Source: Candidatus Latescibacterota bacterium (lineage in GTDB: Bacteria; Latescibacterota; UBA2968; UBA8231). From it: 52,118 nucleotides of DNA. How positions within the stretch are numbered: the stretch's first letter is position 1; every line of letters begins with the position of its first letter. The position numbers and the translations under genes are program-made. The stretch is from positions 1 through 52,118 of the forward strand of contig SICG01000005.1 in NCBI GenBank assembly GCA_009691525.1, written 5' to 3'. The notes beneath the pieces are model-generated. The model was not told where the DNA came from. It saw only the letters and a list, made by a program, of their open reading frames with translations, and ran no database searches. Shown here piece by piece: positions 24,295 to 32,022 of this stretch.

Positions 24295-25695
24295 TCACTT
24301 CAGCAGCAGCAGTTTGCCGATCTGGCGCCACTGACCCAGGCGCAGCTCGACGAGGTACGGGCCGCTGCCCACCCCCTGTCCGCGGTCGTCGCGGCCGTCC
24401 CAGACCAGCGCGTGGACCCCGGCGGGAAGAATGCCGGCAACCAGGCTGCGCACCTGCCGGCCCAGGGCATCGTACACCACCAGCGATACTGGGCCGGCCT
24501 GCTCGCCGAGGGTCAGGGGGATCAAGGTGCTGGCGTTGAAGGGGTTGGGGTAGGCCTCCCCCAGATTGGTCTGTTGCGGGCGGGCTGAGATTTGCTCTTC
24601 GACGGCAATGATCTGGTTGTCGGCCAGCACCGCGATGCTCACCGGCGGCAGACCCACTCCGATGGGACCAGCCAGCAGACTGCCCGTGCTGGCCTCGTAG
24701 ATCAGCAGCCCGGCCCGGCCCGGATCGCTGAAGGTGCCCTGGTCGGCCACCAACAGCCGCGCGCCATCCACCTCGATATCCGGGGTGTAGCCGCCCGAAT
24801 GGCCGGCCAGTGGAGCGCCCACCTGGCCGGTGCCCAGATCCACCGCTCGCACGCTGTTGCTGAAATCTGCCGCCGACACCACCGCGTACCCCTTGGTCGG
24901 GGAGATCAGCGCCAGCGCCGTGATATCTCCCTGCAGCTGGGCCTCGGATACGGCCAGCCCCAGGCTGCGACCGGCCTCCAGATCCACCACCTCAACTCCG
25001 CCGTCGGCCACCCCGTATTGGCCCGTTTGCGCCACGTAGAGCCGCGAAGCCAGCGCGATCAGATTGCCTGGGTTGACGCTCTGAAGTTTGAGCCCCTGCA
25101 CCCCCTCCTGTGTCGAATCCCAGTCCACCACCTGGTCAGTGGCAATGTCCACGGCCGCAATGAAACTCTCGCTGGCCACCCAGCCGGCATCCCGGTCCAG
25201 GCGCTGGCAGGCCACATACAGGCGCGTGCCGACCAGGGCCATCTCCGCCAGTTCGGGCAGGCCGTCGGCATCGGCAAAAGCGCTCAGATCGATCTCTCCA
25301 AGAGAGCTGCCGTCGCGGGGATCGACGATTAACACCGAGGTGCTGTTGTTGCGCGAGACATAGGCCTTCTGCGCACTGGCAAACTCGATGTCCTGGGGAT
25401 TGCTGCCATTGCCCACCGAGAACTGCAACAGGGGTGTGGAGGGCGCCGCTGGGTCGAGCACCAGAATATTGTCCTGCCCCAGGCGGTTGATGACAAAGAC
25501 CCTTCCCTGGTAATAGCGGACCACCGCATCGCTGTGGATGGTGAGCAGATCCGTACGCGCGGCAACGGCCCCTGGATCCAGCAGCGCGATGCTGCCGGTC
25601 TGGAAGTCGGAGGTGACCACCACCAACGGGTTCTCGGCCCCGGCCTGGGTGGACAGCAGCGAGAGGCACACGGCTAAACTGAGCAGCTTCTTCAT
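24295..25695 (-). CDS. Secreted YncE-like beta-propeller with FlgD/T9SS-type C-terminal domain; BtuG-like candidate
   Basis: A 466-residue protein. A signal peptide (KKLLSLAVCLSLLSTQAGA) is followed by six or seven propeller-like repeats (SIALLDPG, NILVLDPA, SVLIVDPRDG, FIAAVDIATD, GVEVVDLEAG, SVRAVDLGTG, GLLIYEASTG) and, from about residue 380, a FlgD-like Ig/sorting domain (LGEAYPNPFNASTLIPL, VSLVVYDALGRQVRSL, LVWDGRDDRGQGVGSGPYLV). The gene starts 4 bases after btuB behind a cobalamin riboswitch. In Bacteroides, the propeller lipoprotein BtuG sits on BtuB and captures B12. The same fold beside btuB suggests a similar role, anchored by a sorting domain instead of a lipid. B12 binding is inference. 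ATG 25695 fits the signal peptide better than TTG 25728. Confidence 0.8.
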   Translation of the reverse strand: MKKLLSLAVCLSLLSTQAGAENPLVVVTSDFQTGSIALLDPGAVAARTDLLTIHSDAVVRYYQGRVFVINRLGQDNILVLDPAAPSTPLLQFSVGNGSNPQDIEFASAQKAYVSRNNSTSVLIVDPRDGSSLGEIDLSAFADADGLPELAEMALVGTRLYVACQRLDRDAGWVASESFIAAVDIATDQVVDWDSTQEGVQGLKLQSVNPGNLIALASRLYVAQTGQYGVADGGVEVVDLEAGRSLGLAVSEAQLQGDITALALISPTKGYAVVSAADFSNSVRAVDLGTGQVGAPLAGHSGGYTPDIEVDGARLLVADQGTFSDPGRAGLLIYEASTGSLLAGPIGVGLPPVSIAVLADNQIIAVEEQISARPQQTNLGEAYPNPFNASTLIPLTLGEQAGPVSLVVYDALGRQVRSLVAGILPAGVHALVWDGRDDRGQGVGSGPYLVELRLGQWRQIGKLLLLK

Positions 25696-25699
25696 AACC

Positions 25700-27937
25700 T
25701 TACTGTTGTGGTTTTGGGTGAAGTGCAACTGCTTCTCTTCGGTGAAAATTCCTGCTGATCATCACAAAAAAGGACCTCCCGGGCAGGGGGTAACCCCACA
25801 GATCCTCCACCTGGTCGCCCCTGAGATTGCGGACCTCGCCAGAAACCTCAAGGCCCGCCCCTGGGCAAAGCGTCAGCCCCAGGGTGTGCAAAAGTCGGCT
25901 GGCCACCGGTCGTAAATTGGCCCGGTCCAGGAATTGCCGGCTCTCGCCGTTCAGGTCGTAGTAGAATTTGCGCCCTCCCAGGATTGCCTCGGCCCGAAGA
26001 TCAAAACTCTGCCTGGGCGCATTGGGCAGGTCCTTGCCTTTTTCGAAAGGGAAAGGGGAGTGGTTGAGGGCTTGCTGGTAGGCGTAGTTGCCGCTCAGCC
26101 GCAACCCCCTCAGATCTACCTCTCCCCTCAGTTCCACCCCCTGAACCAGGGCCCGACCGATGTTGTAGGGACGGGAGACCTGCTGCGAGTTTTGCACAAA
26201 ACGGATCAAATCTCGGGTGTCTTTGTGGTAGTAGGCGACTTCCAGCAGGCGCAAGTTGCCTCCCTGGCGGGGGGCATAGGACAGCCCGGTATCCCAGTGT
26301 ACGCCCTGCTCGCGGCGCAGATCGGTGTTGCCGATCACGGCCCCGCGATCACCGAAGAGTTCGTAAAAACTGGGCGGCCGTTGGTAGCGACCCACATGGA
26401 CTTGTAGCTTCCATGCCTGGCCCAACCGCCCTTCCCCCCCTGCCTGCCCGCCCAGCATCGCGGTCTCTTTGTTTTTTGTTCTCCCTTCCAGGAGCGACAA
26501 ACCAGCGGTGTTGACCAGCCGGTCGCGCAGGAACTCCACCTGGCTTCCCAGCACCAGATGCGCCCTGCCCCCCCAGAGGGCCATCTCCCCCTCGCCACCG
26601 AACAATCCGCTGTAACGCCGGCTGTCGGGCAAATGAGCCCGAGGCCGCAGCAAATCGCGGGGAGCGAATCCTTCTCCCCTGGCCCTGCCGGTCAGGGTAG
26701 CCAAGGCGCGGGTGCCCCAGAGCAGGTGCAGGGCGCCCTGGGCCCCGGCCCCGCGGGTGGTGTTGCGGTAGCGCTGGACCCCGGTGCCCACCTCACCCTT
26801 GGGGTCTTTATAGCTGTCTTGCTGGAGGGCGTGGTACACCGAGCCCTCGTACCTGGAGGAGCCCGAAAGCGGACCAGACAGTTCCAGCTGACTCAGGTCC
26901 TGCCAGGAGTCGAAGCGCACCTGCCTGGCCTGGTAGTTGCCGATACCGGGGATGCCCTGATGGCGCAGATCGAAGGTGTGGTGCAGTTGGACGCGGCGCC
27001 TTCCCCAGGGTCGCTCGGCCTTGAGCAGGGAGCGCAGCCCGACAAAATCGCTGTTGCGGCGGCGGGTCCGCTCGTCGTCGGCGAGATTGTATGGAGTGCC
27101 GTTGTCGTCGTGAAAAGAGAAGTCATTGCGGCTGCCGGTGCCTTCGACCAGCCCCAGGTAGTTTCCCCCCCTCCATGGTCCGCTCACTGAGCCGCTGGCC
27201 TGCCAGGTGCCGAAGGACCCGCCCATGCCCTGGAGCCTGAACTGGGGATGGGCCGAGGGAGCGCGGGTCTGGAGGTTCACCACCCCGCCCAGGCTGTTGC
27301 CGCCGAAGCGGGCCGGCACCGCCCCCCGGTACACCTCGACCCGCTCTACCCCCCCCACCAGGAGCCGTCCCAGGTCCACTCCCCCGCCGAGGGCCTGGTT
27401 GAGCGGCACCCCGTCGACAAAGACCTGCACCTGCTCGGTGGTCGAGCCGCGTATCGAGGCGGTGCTGAAGCTGCCCAGGCCTCCCTGGCGGCGGACCTGG
27501 ACCCCGGCGGCCCGCTCCAGCAGTTCGGGCAGCGAGGCTGGGCGCTGTTCGTCGAGGGCAATGCGCTCCACAAAGGCTGCGGTGGAGGCCTCTTCCCGGC
27601 GTGCCTGCACCGCCAGCCCCTCCATCAGCAGCGGCTGGGGCCGCAGTTGCACTAGGTCGGCAGCCGATCCGAGTACCCCGTGGAAGGGCTCGTAGCCCAA
27701 CCGCTCTGCCTCCAGCGGCCAGTTCCCTGCCGGCAGACCGCCGAAGCAGAAAACCCCGGCCGTATCGCTGTAGATCTGGCGCGCCCCCCCAGAGTCTGGG
27801 TACACCGTCAGCCATACGCCGCTCAGCGCCTCCATGGTCCGCCCGTCTATCACCCTCCCGCAGCGTCTGGCGGGCAGAGCAGGGGCCTCGAGGCTGTCCA
27901 GCAGAATCAGGATGATGATGGCGATTACCCGGTCCAT
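25700..27937 (-). CDS. btuB: TonB-dependent vitamin B12 receptor (BtuB-like)
   Basis: A 745-residue outer-membrane receptor. After a hydrophobic signal (VIAIIILILLDS) comes a carboxypeptidase-like regulatory domain (about residues 27-95), then the plug (SLPELLERAAGVQVRRQGGL, SIRGSTTEQVQVFVDGVPL, VERVEVYRGAVPARFGGNSL, GGVVNLQT) and a beta-barrel ending near YPLPGRSFFVMISRNF. There is no obvious TonB box; the start of the plug may take its place. The upstream cobalamin riboswitch and the adjoining adenosyltransferase identify the ligand as a corrinoid. ATG 27937 has a GAGGGGG ribosome binding site; the frame upstream of it is a shadow. It is the first gene of a five-gene operon. Confidence 0.9.
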   Translation of the reverse strand: MDRVIAIIILILLDSLEAPALPARRCGRVIDGRTMEALSGVWLTVYPDSGGARQIYSDTAGVFCFGGLPAGNWPLEAERLGYEPFHGVLGSAADLVQLRPQPLLMEGLAVQARREEASTAAFVERIALDEQRPASLPELLERAAGVQVRRQGGLGSFSTASIRGSTTEQVQVFVDGVPLNQALGGGVDLGRLLVGGVERVEVYRGAVPARFGGNSLGGVVNLQTRAPSAHPQFRLQGMGGSFGTWQASGSVSGPWRGGNYLGLVEGTGSRNDFSFHDDNGTPYNLADDERTRRRNSDFVGLRSLLKAERPWGRRRVQLHHTFDLRHQGIPGIGNYQARQVRFDSWQDLSQLELSGPLSGSSRYEGSVYHALQQDSYKDPKGEVGTGVQRYRNTTRGAGAQGALHLLWGTRALATLTGRARGEGFAPRDLLRPRAHLPDSRRYSGLFGGEGEMALWGGRAHLVLGSQVEFLRDRLVNTAGLSLLEGRTKNKETAMLGGQAGGEGRLGQAWKLQVHVGRYQRPPSFYELFGDRGAVIGNTDLRREQGVHWDTGLSYAPRQGGNLRLLEVAYYHKDTRDLIRFVQNSQQVSRPYNIGRALVQGVELRGEVDLRGLRLSGNYAYQQALNHSPFPFEKGKDLPNAPRQSFDLRAEAILGGRKFYYDLNGESRQFLDRANLRPVASRLLHTLGLTLCPGAGLEVSGEVRNLRGDQVEDLWGYPLPGRSFFVMISRNFHRREAVALHPKPQQ

Positions 27938-27940
27938 TCC

Positions 27941-27974
27941 CCCTCGGTGGTCTAAAATCCGCCTGGGGCGAGGA
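27941..27974 (-). promoter_or_regulatory. Possible RBS-sequestering hairpin before btuB
   Basis: CGAGGG, which includes the btuB ribosome binding site, can pair with TCCTCG (27969-27974) across a 22-base loop. It could be the output of the cobalamin riboswitch on translation. Six pairs including one G-U is modest evidence. Confidence 0.3.
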
Positions 27975-28141
27975 CAGGGCACAGCGATAGCGCCGGCGCT
28001 GCCTCACCCGCGAAGGCAGATCGTTTGACCGGAGAACTCGTAAGGGAGAGTTGGGAGCAGGGGGCGACAAGAAAAACCTGAACCGGCGATGGCACACCGG
28101 CTGCCCTCGACCCCTGCTCTCCCGCGAGAGTCCAGGTCGGT

Positions 28142-28161
28142 GCCTGCCCCATAGGGCAGGC
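28142..28161 (-). promoter_or_regulatory. Perfect hairpin behind the first cobalamin aptamer
   Basis: GCCTGCCC-TATG-GGGCAGGC forms an 8-bp stem directly after the aptamer. Its GGCAGG arm could alternatively pair with the conserved CCTGCC that ends the aptamer, a plausible switching element. No T-run follows, so it is not a simple terminator. Confidence 0.5.
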
Positions 28162-28167
28162 GCGGAT

Positions 28168-28360
28168 CGCCGGCAGGTCTTCGGGCTTGCAGGCTTTGGC
28201 GGTTTTGCCGCCTCCTACCGGCCGTCGCTTCCCGGTCTGTGGCCAGACCAGTGCTCAATGACGGCTTTCGTTCCTGCTCACCGCTGCGGGGCAGCCCCGG
28301 ATTCACACCGGGTTCCCTTTTCAGCAGCCGCCAAGCGCACTGACTCGACGGCTGCACCAG
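28168..28360 (-). promoter_or_regulatory. Cobalamin riboswitch 1 (btuB operon)
   Basis: On the minus strand the aptamer runs GGTGC, a P2 stem GCAGCCG/CGGCTGC, GAAAAGGGAA, CCCGGTGTGAATCCGGG, GCTGCCCCGCAGCGGTGA, GAGCACTGG, GGGAAG, and the B12-box region GCAAGCCCGAAGACCTGCC. These are the conserved parts of adenosylcobalamin-type aptamers. It lies about 230 bases upstream of btuB. Binding of B12 should lower expression of btuB, the propeller protein, PduO and the genes behind them. The output mechanism is unclear because no terminator with a T-run follows. Confidence 0.93.
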
Positions 28361-28411
28361 CAATATTCGTCAATATACGCACCCCTACTGGCATGCGCCA
28401 ATCCTACTAGA

Positions 28412-28987
28412 TCACGCCTGCCGCTGCCGATAGAGCTGCTGATCCACCACTCCGCTCATCCGGGCGGCATCCAAGGTCCCGCCCAAAAAGCGGACCAGTT
28501 CCTGGACCTTGGCATCTGGCTGGGATAACATCTCGTTGTAATTCACGTAGAGCACCGAGAAGTTGGCCTGTTCCCCGAGCCACTTGCCGATCTCATCGAG
28601 GTGTTTCTGGAAGAGCCGCTTCAACTCGGCATCCCCCCCTCCTCCATCGGCCCGGCCGCGGCGCTGGAGCATCTGCTGCTGCGAGGCGAGCACTTCATCG
28701 AGATGGCGCTGCATAAAGATCACCCGGTAGTGGTAGGTCTTGGGCAGGTCGTAGAGCAACCGCGAGATCACCTTGACGACCTTGCCCCTGGCCTCTTCCA
28801 GCCAGCCCGGATCCTGGGCCACCTTCTTGACCTGCTCGAACTCGTAGTACCCCCCTACGTTGTCCTCGTCCGCCTCGCGCTGTCCATCGGTGAGCGGGGT
28901 CAGGCCGCCGGCCGCCAACATTTTCATCATCATCGAGGTGCCCGAGCGGGGCAAACCCGAGACGACCACGATTTCATCCATTGCCAT
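28412..28987 (-). CDS. Sulfotransferase-like protein
   Basis: A 191-residue P-loop protein. GLPRSGTSMMMKML (about residues 11-24) is the 5'-phosphosulfate-binding loop of PAPS-dependent sulfotransferases. The motif ADEDNVGGYYEFEQVKK and a 3'-phosphate-like region (VIFMQRHLDEVLASQQQML) follow. The protein is short compared with classical sulfotransferases (250 or more residues) but typical of the compact families frequent in Planctomycetes-like genomes. GGAGAG precedes ATG 28987. It sits 24 bases after btuC and just upstream of riboswitch 1, so it may be co-transcribed with the B12 transporter. Why a sulfotransferase would be there is unknown. Confidence 0.8.
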   Translation of the reverse strand: MAMDEIVVVSGLPRSGTSMMMKMLAAGGLTPLTDGQREADEDNVGGYYEFEQVKKVAQDPGWLEEARGKVVKVISRLLYDLPKTYHYRVIFMQRHLDEVLASQQQMLQRRGRADGGGGDAELKRLFQKHLDEIGKWLGEQANFSVLYVNYNEMLSQPDAKVQELVRFLGGTLDAARMSGVVDQQLYRQRQA

Positions 28988-29011
28988 CCGGTCTCTCCAT
29001 ACGGTTGATGC

Positions 29012-30025
29012 TCAGCGCGCCAGACTCTCCCGGCTCCGGCGCAAGAGGTAGAGGAAGAAGGGGCATCCCAGCAAGGAAGTGATCACCCCGATGGGCAATT
29101 CGGCCGGCGCCAGCAGCTGGCGGGCCAGCAGGTCGGCCCCCACCACCAGGATCGCTCCCCCCAACACCGAGGCGGGAAAGAGCCGGCGGTGGTCTGGACC
29201 GACGAGCAGGCGCATGACATGGGGCACGATCAACCCGACAAAACCGATGACCCCGCTGACCGCCACCGCCGCCGCCGTCATCAACGCCGATACCAAGAGC
29301 AGAATTCGCTTTACTTTTTCAACCTCTACCCCCAGGTACTGGGCCTGCTCCTCTCCTTGCAAGATCAGGTTGAGATCGCGGGCGTAAAACTGGAGGAAAA
29401 TCACCCCGCCCAGGGCATAGGGCCAGACCATCTGCACGTGGTCCCAGCGCCGGGCCGCCAGACTGCCCATCAGCCAGTAGAAGATCCGCTGCAGATCGGC
29501 GTGGGCCATCAGCATGACCAAGGGCGTGAGGGCCGAGGCCAGGGAGGCCACTGCCACCCCACTGAGCAGCACCACCGTCACCGGCAACCGCCCGCCGCGC
29601 ACGGAAATGCCGGCCACCAGGAGGGTTGCCCCTAGGGCGCCGGCAAAGGCGAAAACCGACACCGAACTGATGCCCCAGATCCAGAAGTCGAGGGACAGCG
29701 ACAAGGCCACCGTGGCCCCCAGCGCGGCCCCCGAGGAAACCCCGATGATGTAAGGGTCGGCCATCGGGTTCTGGAAGAATCCCTGCATCACCGCCCCGCT
29801 CAGCCCGAGCATGCCCCCCACCAGCACCGCCAGCACTACCCTGGGCAGGCGGATGTCGCGCACAATGGTGGCCTCGGGGGTGGCGGCCAGGTCCTGACCC
29901 ATCAGCACCTTCAGCACCCGGCCTGGGGTGATAGAGACCGGCCCGATCCCCAGCGAGACCACCACCAGCCCCGCCAACACCAGGCCCAGGCAGGGCAGGA
30001 GGGTCTGCAGACGAAACTTGGTCAT
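29012..30025 (-). CDS. btuC: Cobalamin ABC transporter permease BtuC
   Basis: A 337-residue FecCD/BtuC permease with about ten membrane segments, the family's RLPRVVLAVLVGGMLGLSGA and QGFFQNPMADPYIIGVSSGA motifs, and GFVGLIVPHVMRLLVGPDHR as the coupling region for the ATPase. It moves B12 across the inner membrane with BtuD and BtuF. Its ATG shares a base with the btuF stop (TGATG). FecCD permeases for heme and siderophores look alike; the cobalamin riboswitch at the head of the operon decides the call. Confidence 0.9.
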   Translation of the reverse strand: MTKFRLQTLLPCLGLVLAGLVVVSLGIGPVSITPGRVLKVLMGQDLAATPEATIVRDIRLPRVVLAVLVGGMLGLSGAVMQGFFQNPMADPYIIGVSSGAALGATVALSLSLDFWIWGISSVSVFAFAGALGATLLVAGISVRGGRLPVTVVLLSGVAVASLASALTPLVMLMAHADLQRIFYWLMGSLAARRWDHVQMVWPYALGGVIFLQFYARDLNLILQGEEQAQYLGVEVEKVKRILLLVSALMTAAAVAVSGVIGFVGLIVPHVMRLLVGPDHRRLFPASVLGGAILVVGADLLARQLLAPAELPIGVITSLLGCPFFLYLLRRSRESLAR

Positions 30026-30906
30026 CAGTGGGGGACCGCCACCGGGTGCAGCAGCTCAGCTAGTTGCTCCAAAGCCAGCAGCGCCCGCGGACCGGGGCGG
30101 GTGAGCCAGTCGGGGTCCAGGTGGTAGATACGGCCCTGAGCCACCGCCGGGAGTTGTTGCCATCCCGGGGTACTGAGCAGTCTTGCCAGTTCCTTTTCCC
30201 TGGCATGGATATCGGCCATTTCGCCGGCTAGCAGAACCTCGGGCGCCCAGGAGATCAGGGTCTCCAGATTGACCTGGGGCCAGGCACCCGTCGCTTGCCG
30301 GCCCACATTCACCCCGCCGGCCAGGTTGATCAAATCATCGATGAGCGTGCCGGCCCCCGCGGTGTATACCGGCTCGCCAAAAAACCCCCACATCACCCGG
30401 GGCCGCACCTGGGACGAGTCCACCCGCGCCCGCACCCTCGCCAAGCGCGCCCGCCACTCCTGCTGCAGGCGGCCGGCCGCCGCCCCGGCGCCCACCAGCT
30501 GACCCAGCCTGCCCGTGCTTTCGATCAAACCCTCCACCGACTGGATATCGAGGGAGAACACCGGAATTCCCGCTGCCCGGAGGCCGGCAATGCCCTCCAG
30601 GTCGTTGCCGCGCGCGGCCAGCACCAGGTCCGGGCGCACGGCCACGATCTTCTCTAGGCTGAGGCTGGAATAGCTGGCAAGTTTGGCCACCTGCTGGGCT
30701 TTGGGGGGATAGTTACAGTAGTCGGTGACCCCCACCAACAGGTCGCCCAGGCCCAGGGCGTAGAGCAACTCGGTATTGCTGGGGGCCAGGGAAACCAAGC
30801 GGGACGGCGGCTGTTTCAGCTCCACTGCCACCCCCAGGTCGTCGACCACCGGCTGGCCCCAGGCCATCGCGGCCCAGAGCAGCCCCAACCACCAGCACTG
30901 TTTCAT
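30025..30906 (-). CDS. btuF: Periplasmic cobalamin-binding protein BtuF
   Basis: A 293-residue protein with a signal peptide (QCWWLGLLWAAMAWGQPVV) and the helical-backbone SBP fold: RLVSLAPSNTELLYALGLGD, LVGVTDYCNYPP, ALRPDLVLA-like VAVRPDLVLAARG and GGVNVG. The DYCNYPP motif is typical of BtuF-type proteins. It captures B12 in the periplasm and docks on BtuC. AGGAGG lies 6 bases before ATG 30906, and the first 4 bases overlap the btuD stop. No lipobox Cys is seen, so it is probably soluble. Confidence 0.9.
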   Translation of the reverse strand: MKQCWWLGLLWAAMAWGQPVVDDLGVAVELKQPPSRLVSLAPSNTELLYALGLGDLLVGVTDYCNYPPKAQQVAKLASYSSLSLEKIVAVRPDLVLAARGNDLEGIAGLRAAGIPVFSLDIQSVEGLIESTGRLGQLVGAGAAAGRLQQEWRARLARVRARVDSSQVRPRVMWGFFGEPVYTAGAGTLIDDLINLAGGVNVGRQATGAWPQVNLETLISWAPEVLLAGEMADIHAREKELARLLSTPGWQQLPAVAQGRIYHLDPDWLTRPGPRALLALEQLAELLHPVAVPH

Positions 30907-31715
30907 CTAACTCCTCCTGCTGTCAGGCCCTGCCTGCTCTTATGAGTGACGGGGAAGATACGCGGCACCCCTCCCACCTCCTCCACCAGCACCTCCACGC
31001 CATAAGCGGCGCTCAGCTGCGGGGCAGTGAGCACCTCGGTCGGGGAACCGCAGGCCCGTACCTGTCCCTTTTCAAGCAGGGCGATGGTGCTGCAGTACTC
31101 GGCAGCCAGGTTCAGGTCGTGGGTGACACACAGAATCGCCAACCCCCGTGCCTCATTGAGGTCGTGGAGCAGATCGAAAACCTCAACCTGGTGATTGATG
31201 TCCAGATGGTTGGTGGGTTCGTCGAGCAGGAGTAAGCGGGGCGACTGGGCCAGGGCCCGGGCGATGGCCACCCGTTGTTTTTCCCCCCCGGAAAGGGTCA
31301 GCGCCTCGCGCTCGGCCAAGTGGAGGATGCCGGTCTGCTCGAGGGCCTGGTGGATCTGGCGCTCATCCTCGCGGCCTGGTTGCTGAAAAGGGCCCAGATG
31401 TGGATGACGGCCCATGGCCACGATTTCCCGCACCGTGAACCCGGCGGCGAAGACGGTATCCTGGGAAACCACGCCCAGCTGCCGGGCCAATTCGCGCCGG
31501 GACCTGGCCCGCAGGTCAGACCCGCCCAGGAGCACCCGCCCCCGGCGCAGGGGCAACACCCCGGCCGCAGCCCGCAACAGGGTGCTTTTGCCGCAGCCGT
31601 TGGGGCCGATGAGCCCGAGGAAGTCCCCCTCCCCCAGTTGCAGATCCACCCCACAGACCACATCCTCATCAGTCCGATAACCGACCCAGATCTCTTCAAC
31701 CTCGAGCAGCATCAT
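30903..31715 (-). CDS. btuD: Cobalamin ABC transporter ATPase BtuD
   Basis: A 270-residue ABC ATPase: Walker A GPNGCGKST, Q-loop VVSQDT, signature LSGGEKQR, Walker B LLLLDEPTNHLD and H-loop VTHD. It belongs to the FepC/BtuD group that energises FecCD permeases. ATG 31715 (or ATG 31712) starts only 3 bases after the nine-T run of the riboswitch terminator, and no Shine-Dalgarno sequence fits between them. Translation must start on a U-rich leader. The longer frame to 31883 runs through the riboswitch and is not coding. It is first in the btuD-btuF-btuC-sulfotransferase run. Confidence 0.93.
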   Translation of the reverse strand: MMLLEVEEIWVGYRTDEDVVCGVDLQLGEGDFLGLIGPNGCGKSTLLRAAAGVLPLRRGRVLLGGSDLRARSRRELARQLGVVSQDTVFAAGFTVREIVAMGRHPHLGPFQQPGREDERQIHQALEQTGILHLAEREALTLSGGEKQRVAIARALAQSPRLLLLDEPTNHLDINHQVEVFDLLHDLNEARGLAILCVTHDLNLAAEYCSTIALLEKGQVRACGSPTEVLTAPQLSAAYGVEVLVEEVGGVPRIFPVTHKSRQGLTAGGVR

Positions 31716-31718
31716 GGC

Positions 31719-31747
31719 AAAAAAAAACCGATCTCGGGTAAGATCGG
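31719..31747 (-). terminator. Riboswitch-controlled intrinsic terminator before btuD
   Basis: CCGATCT-TACCCG-AGATCGG followed by nine T residues is a textbook terminator. It lies about 60 bases after the second cobalamin aptamer and 3 bases before btuD, so it is the expression platform: bound B12 should favour termination. Confidence 0.9.
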
Positions 31748-31804
31748 CGGCGCACACCAGATCCAGGTCATGGCCTCTCCCACGAGGGCACTTCGTCCCT
31801 GACG

Positions 31805-31973
31805 ATCCAGGCAGGTCTCCTGACTTCCGGCGCTCTCGGTGCCGCCCCTTCCCAATCCCGACGGGGTCAGTGGGGCGGACCAACTGCAGTTAAATGCCGG
31901 TCACAGTGGCGGGGCCGTGGCGGATTTCAACCGCCTTCCCTATTCTCCGGGAGCGCGATGCTCCCGGCACCTG
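31805..31973 (-). promoter_or_regulatory. Cobalamin riboswitch 2 (btuDFC operon)
   Basis: On the minus strand: GGTGCC, P2 GGGAGC/GCTCCC, GAATAGGGAA, GGCGGTTGAAATCCGCC, ACGGCCCCGCCACTGTGA, then GCGCCGGAAGTCAGGAGACCTGCC. All the conserved elements of a cobalamin aptamer are present, closer to the consensus than riboswitch 1. It is followed by the terminator at 31719-31747. Confidence 0.95.
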
Positions 31974-32022
31974 GACAAGACGCTGCAAAGATACACTGGC
32001 GCACCAGGCTGGTCAACCCGCT

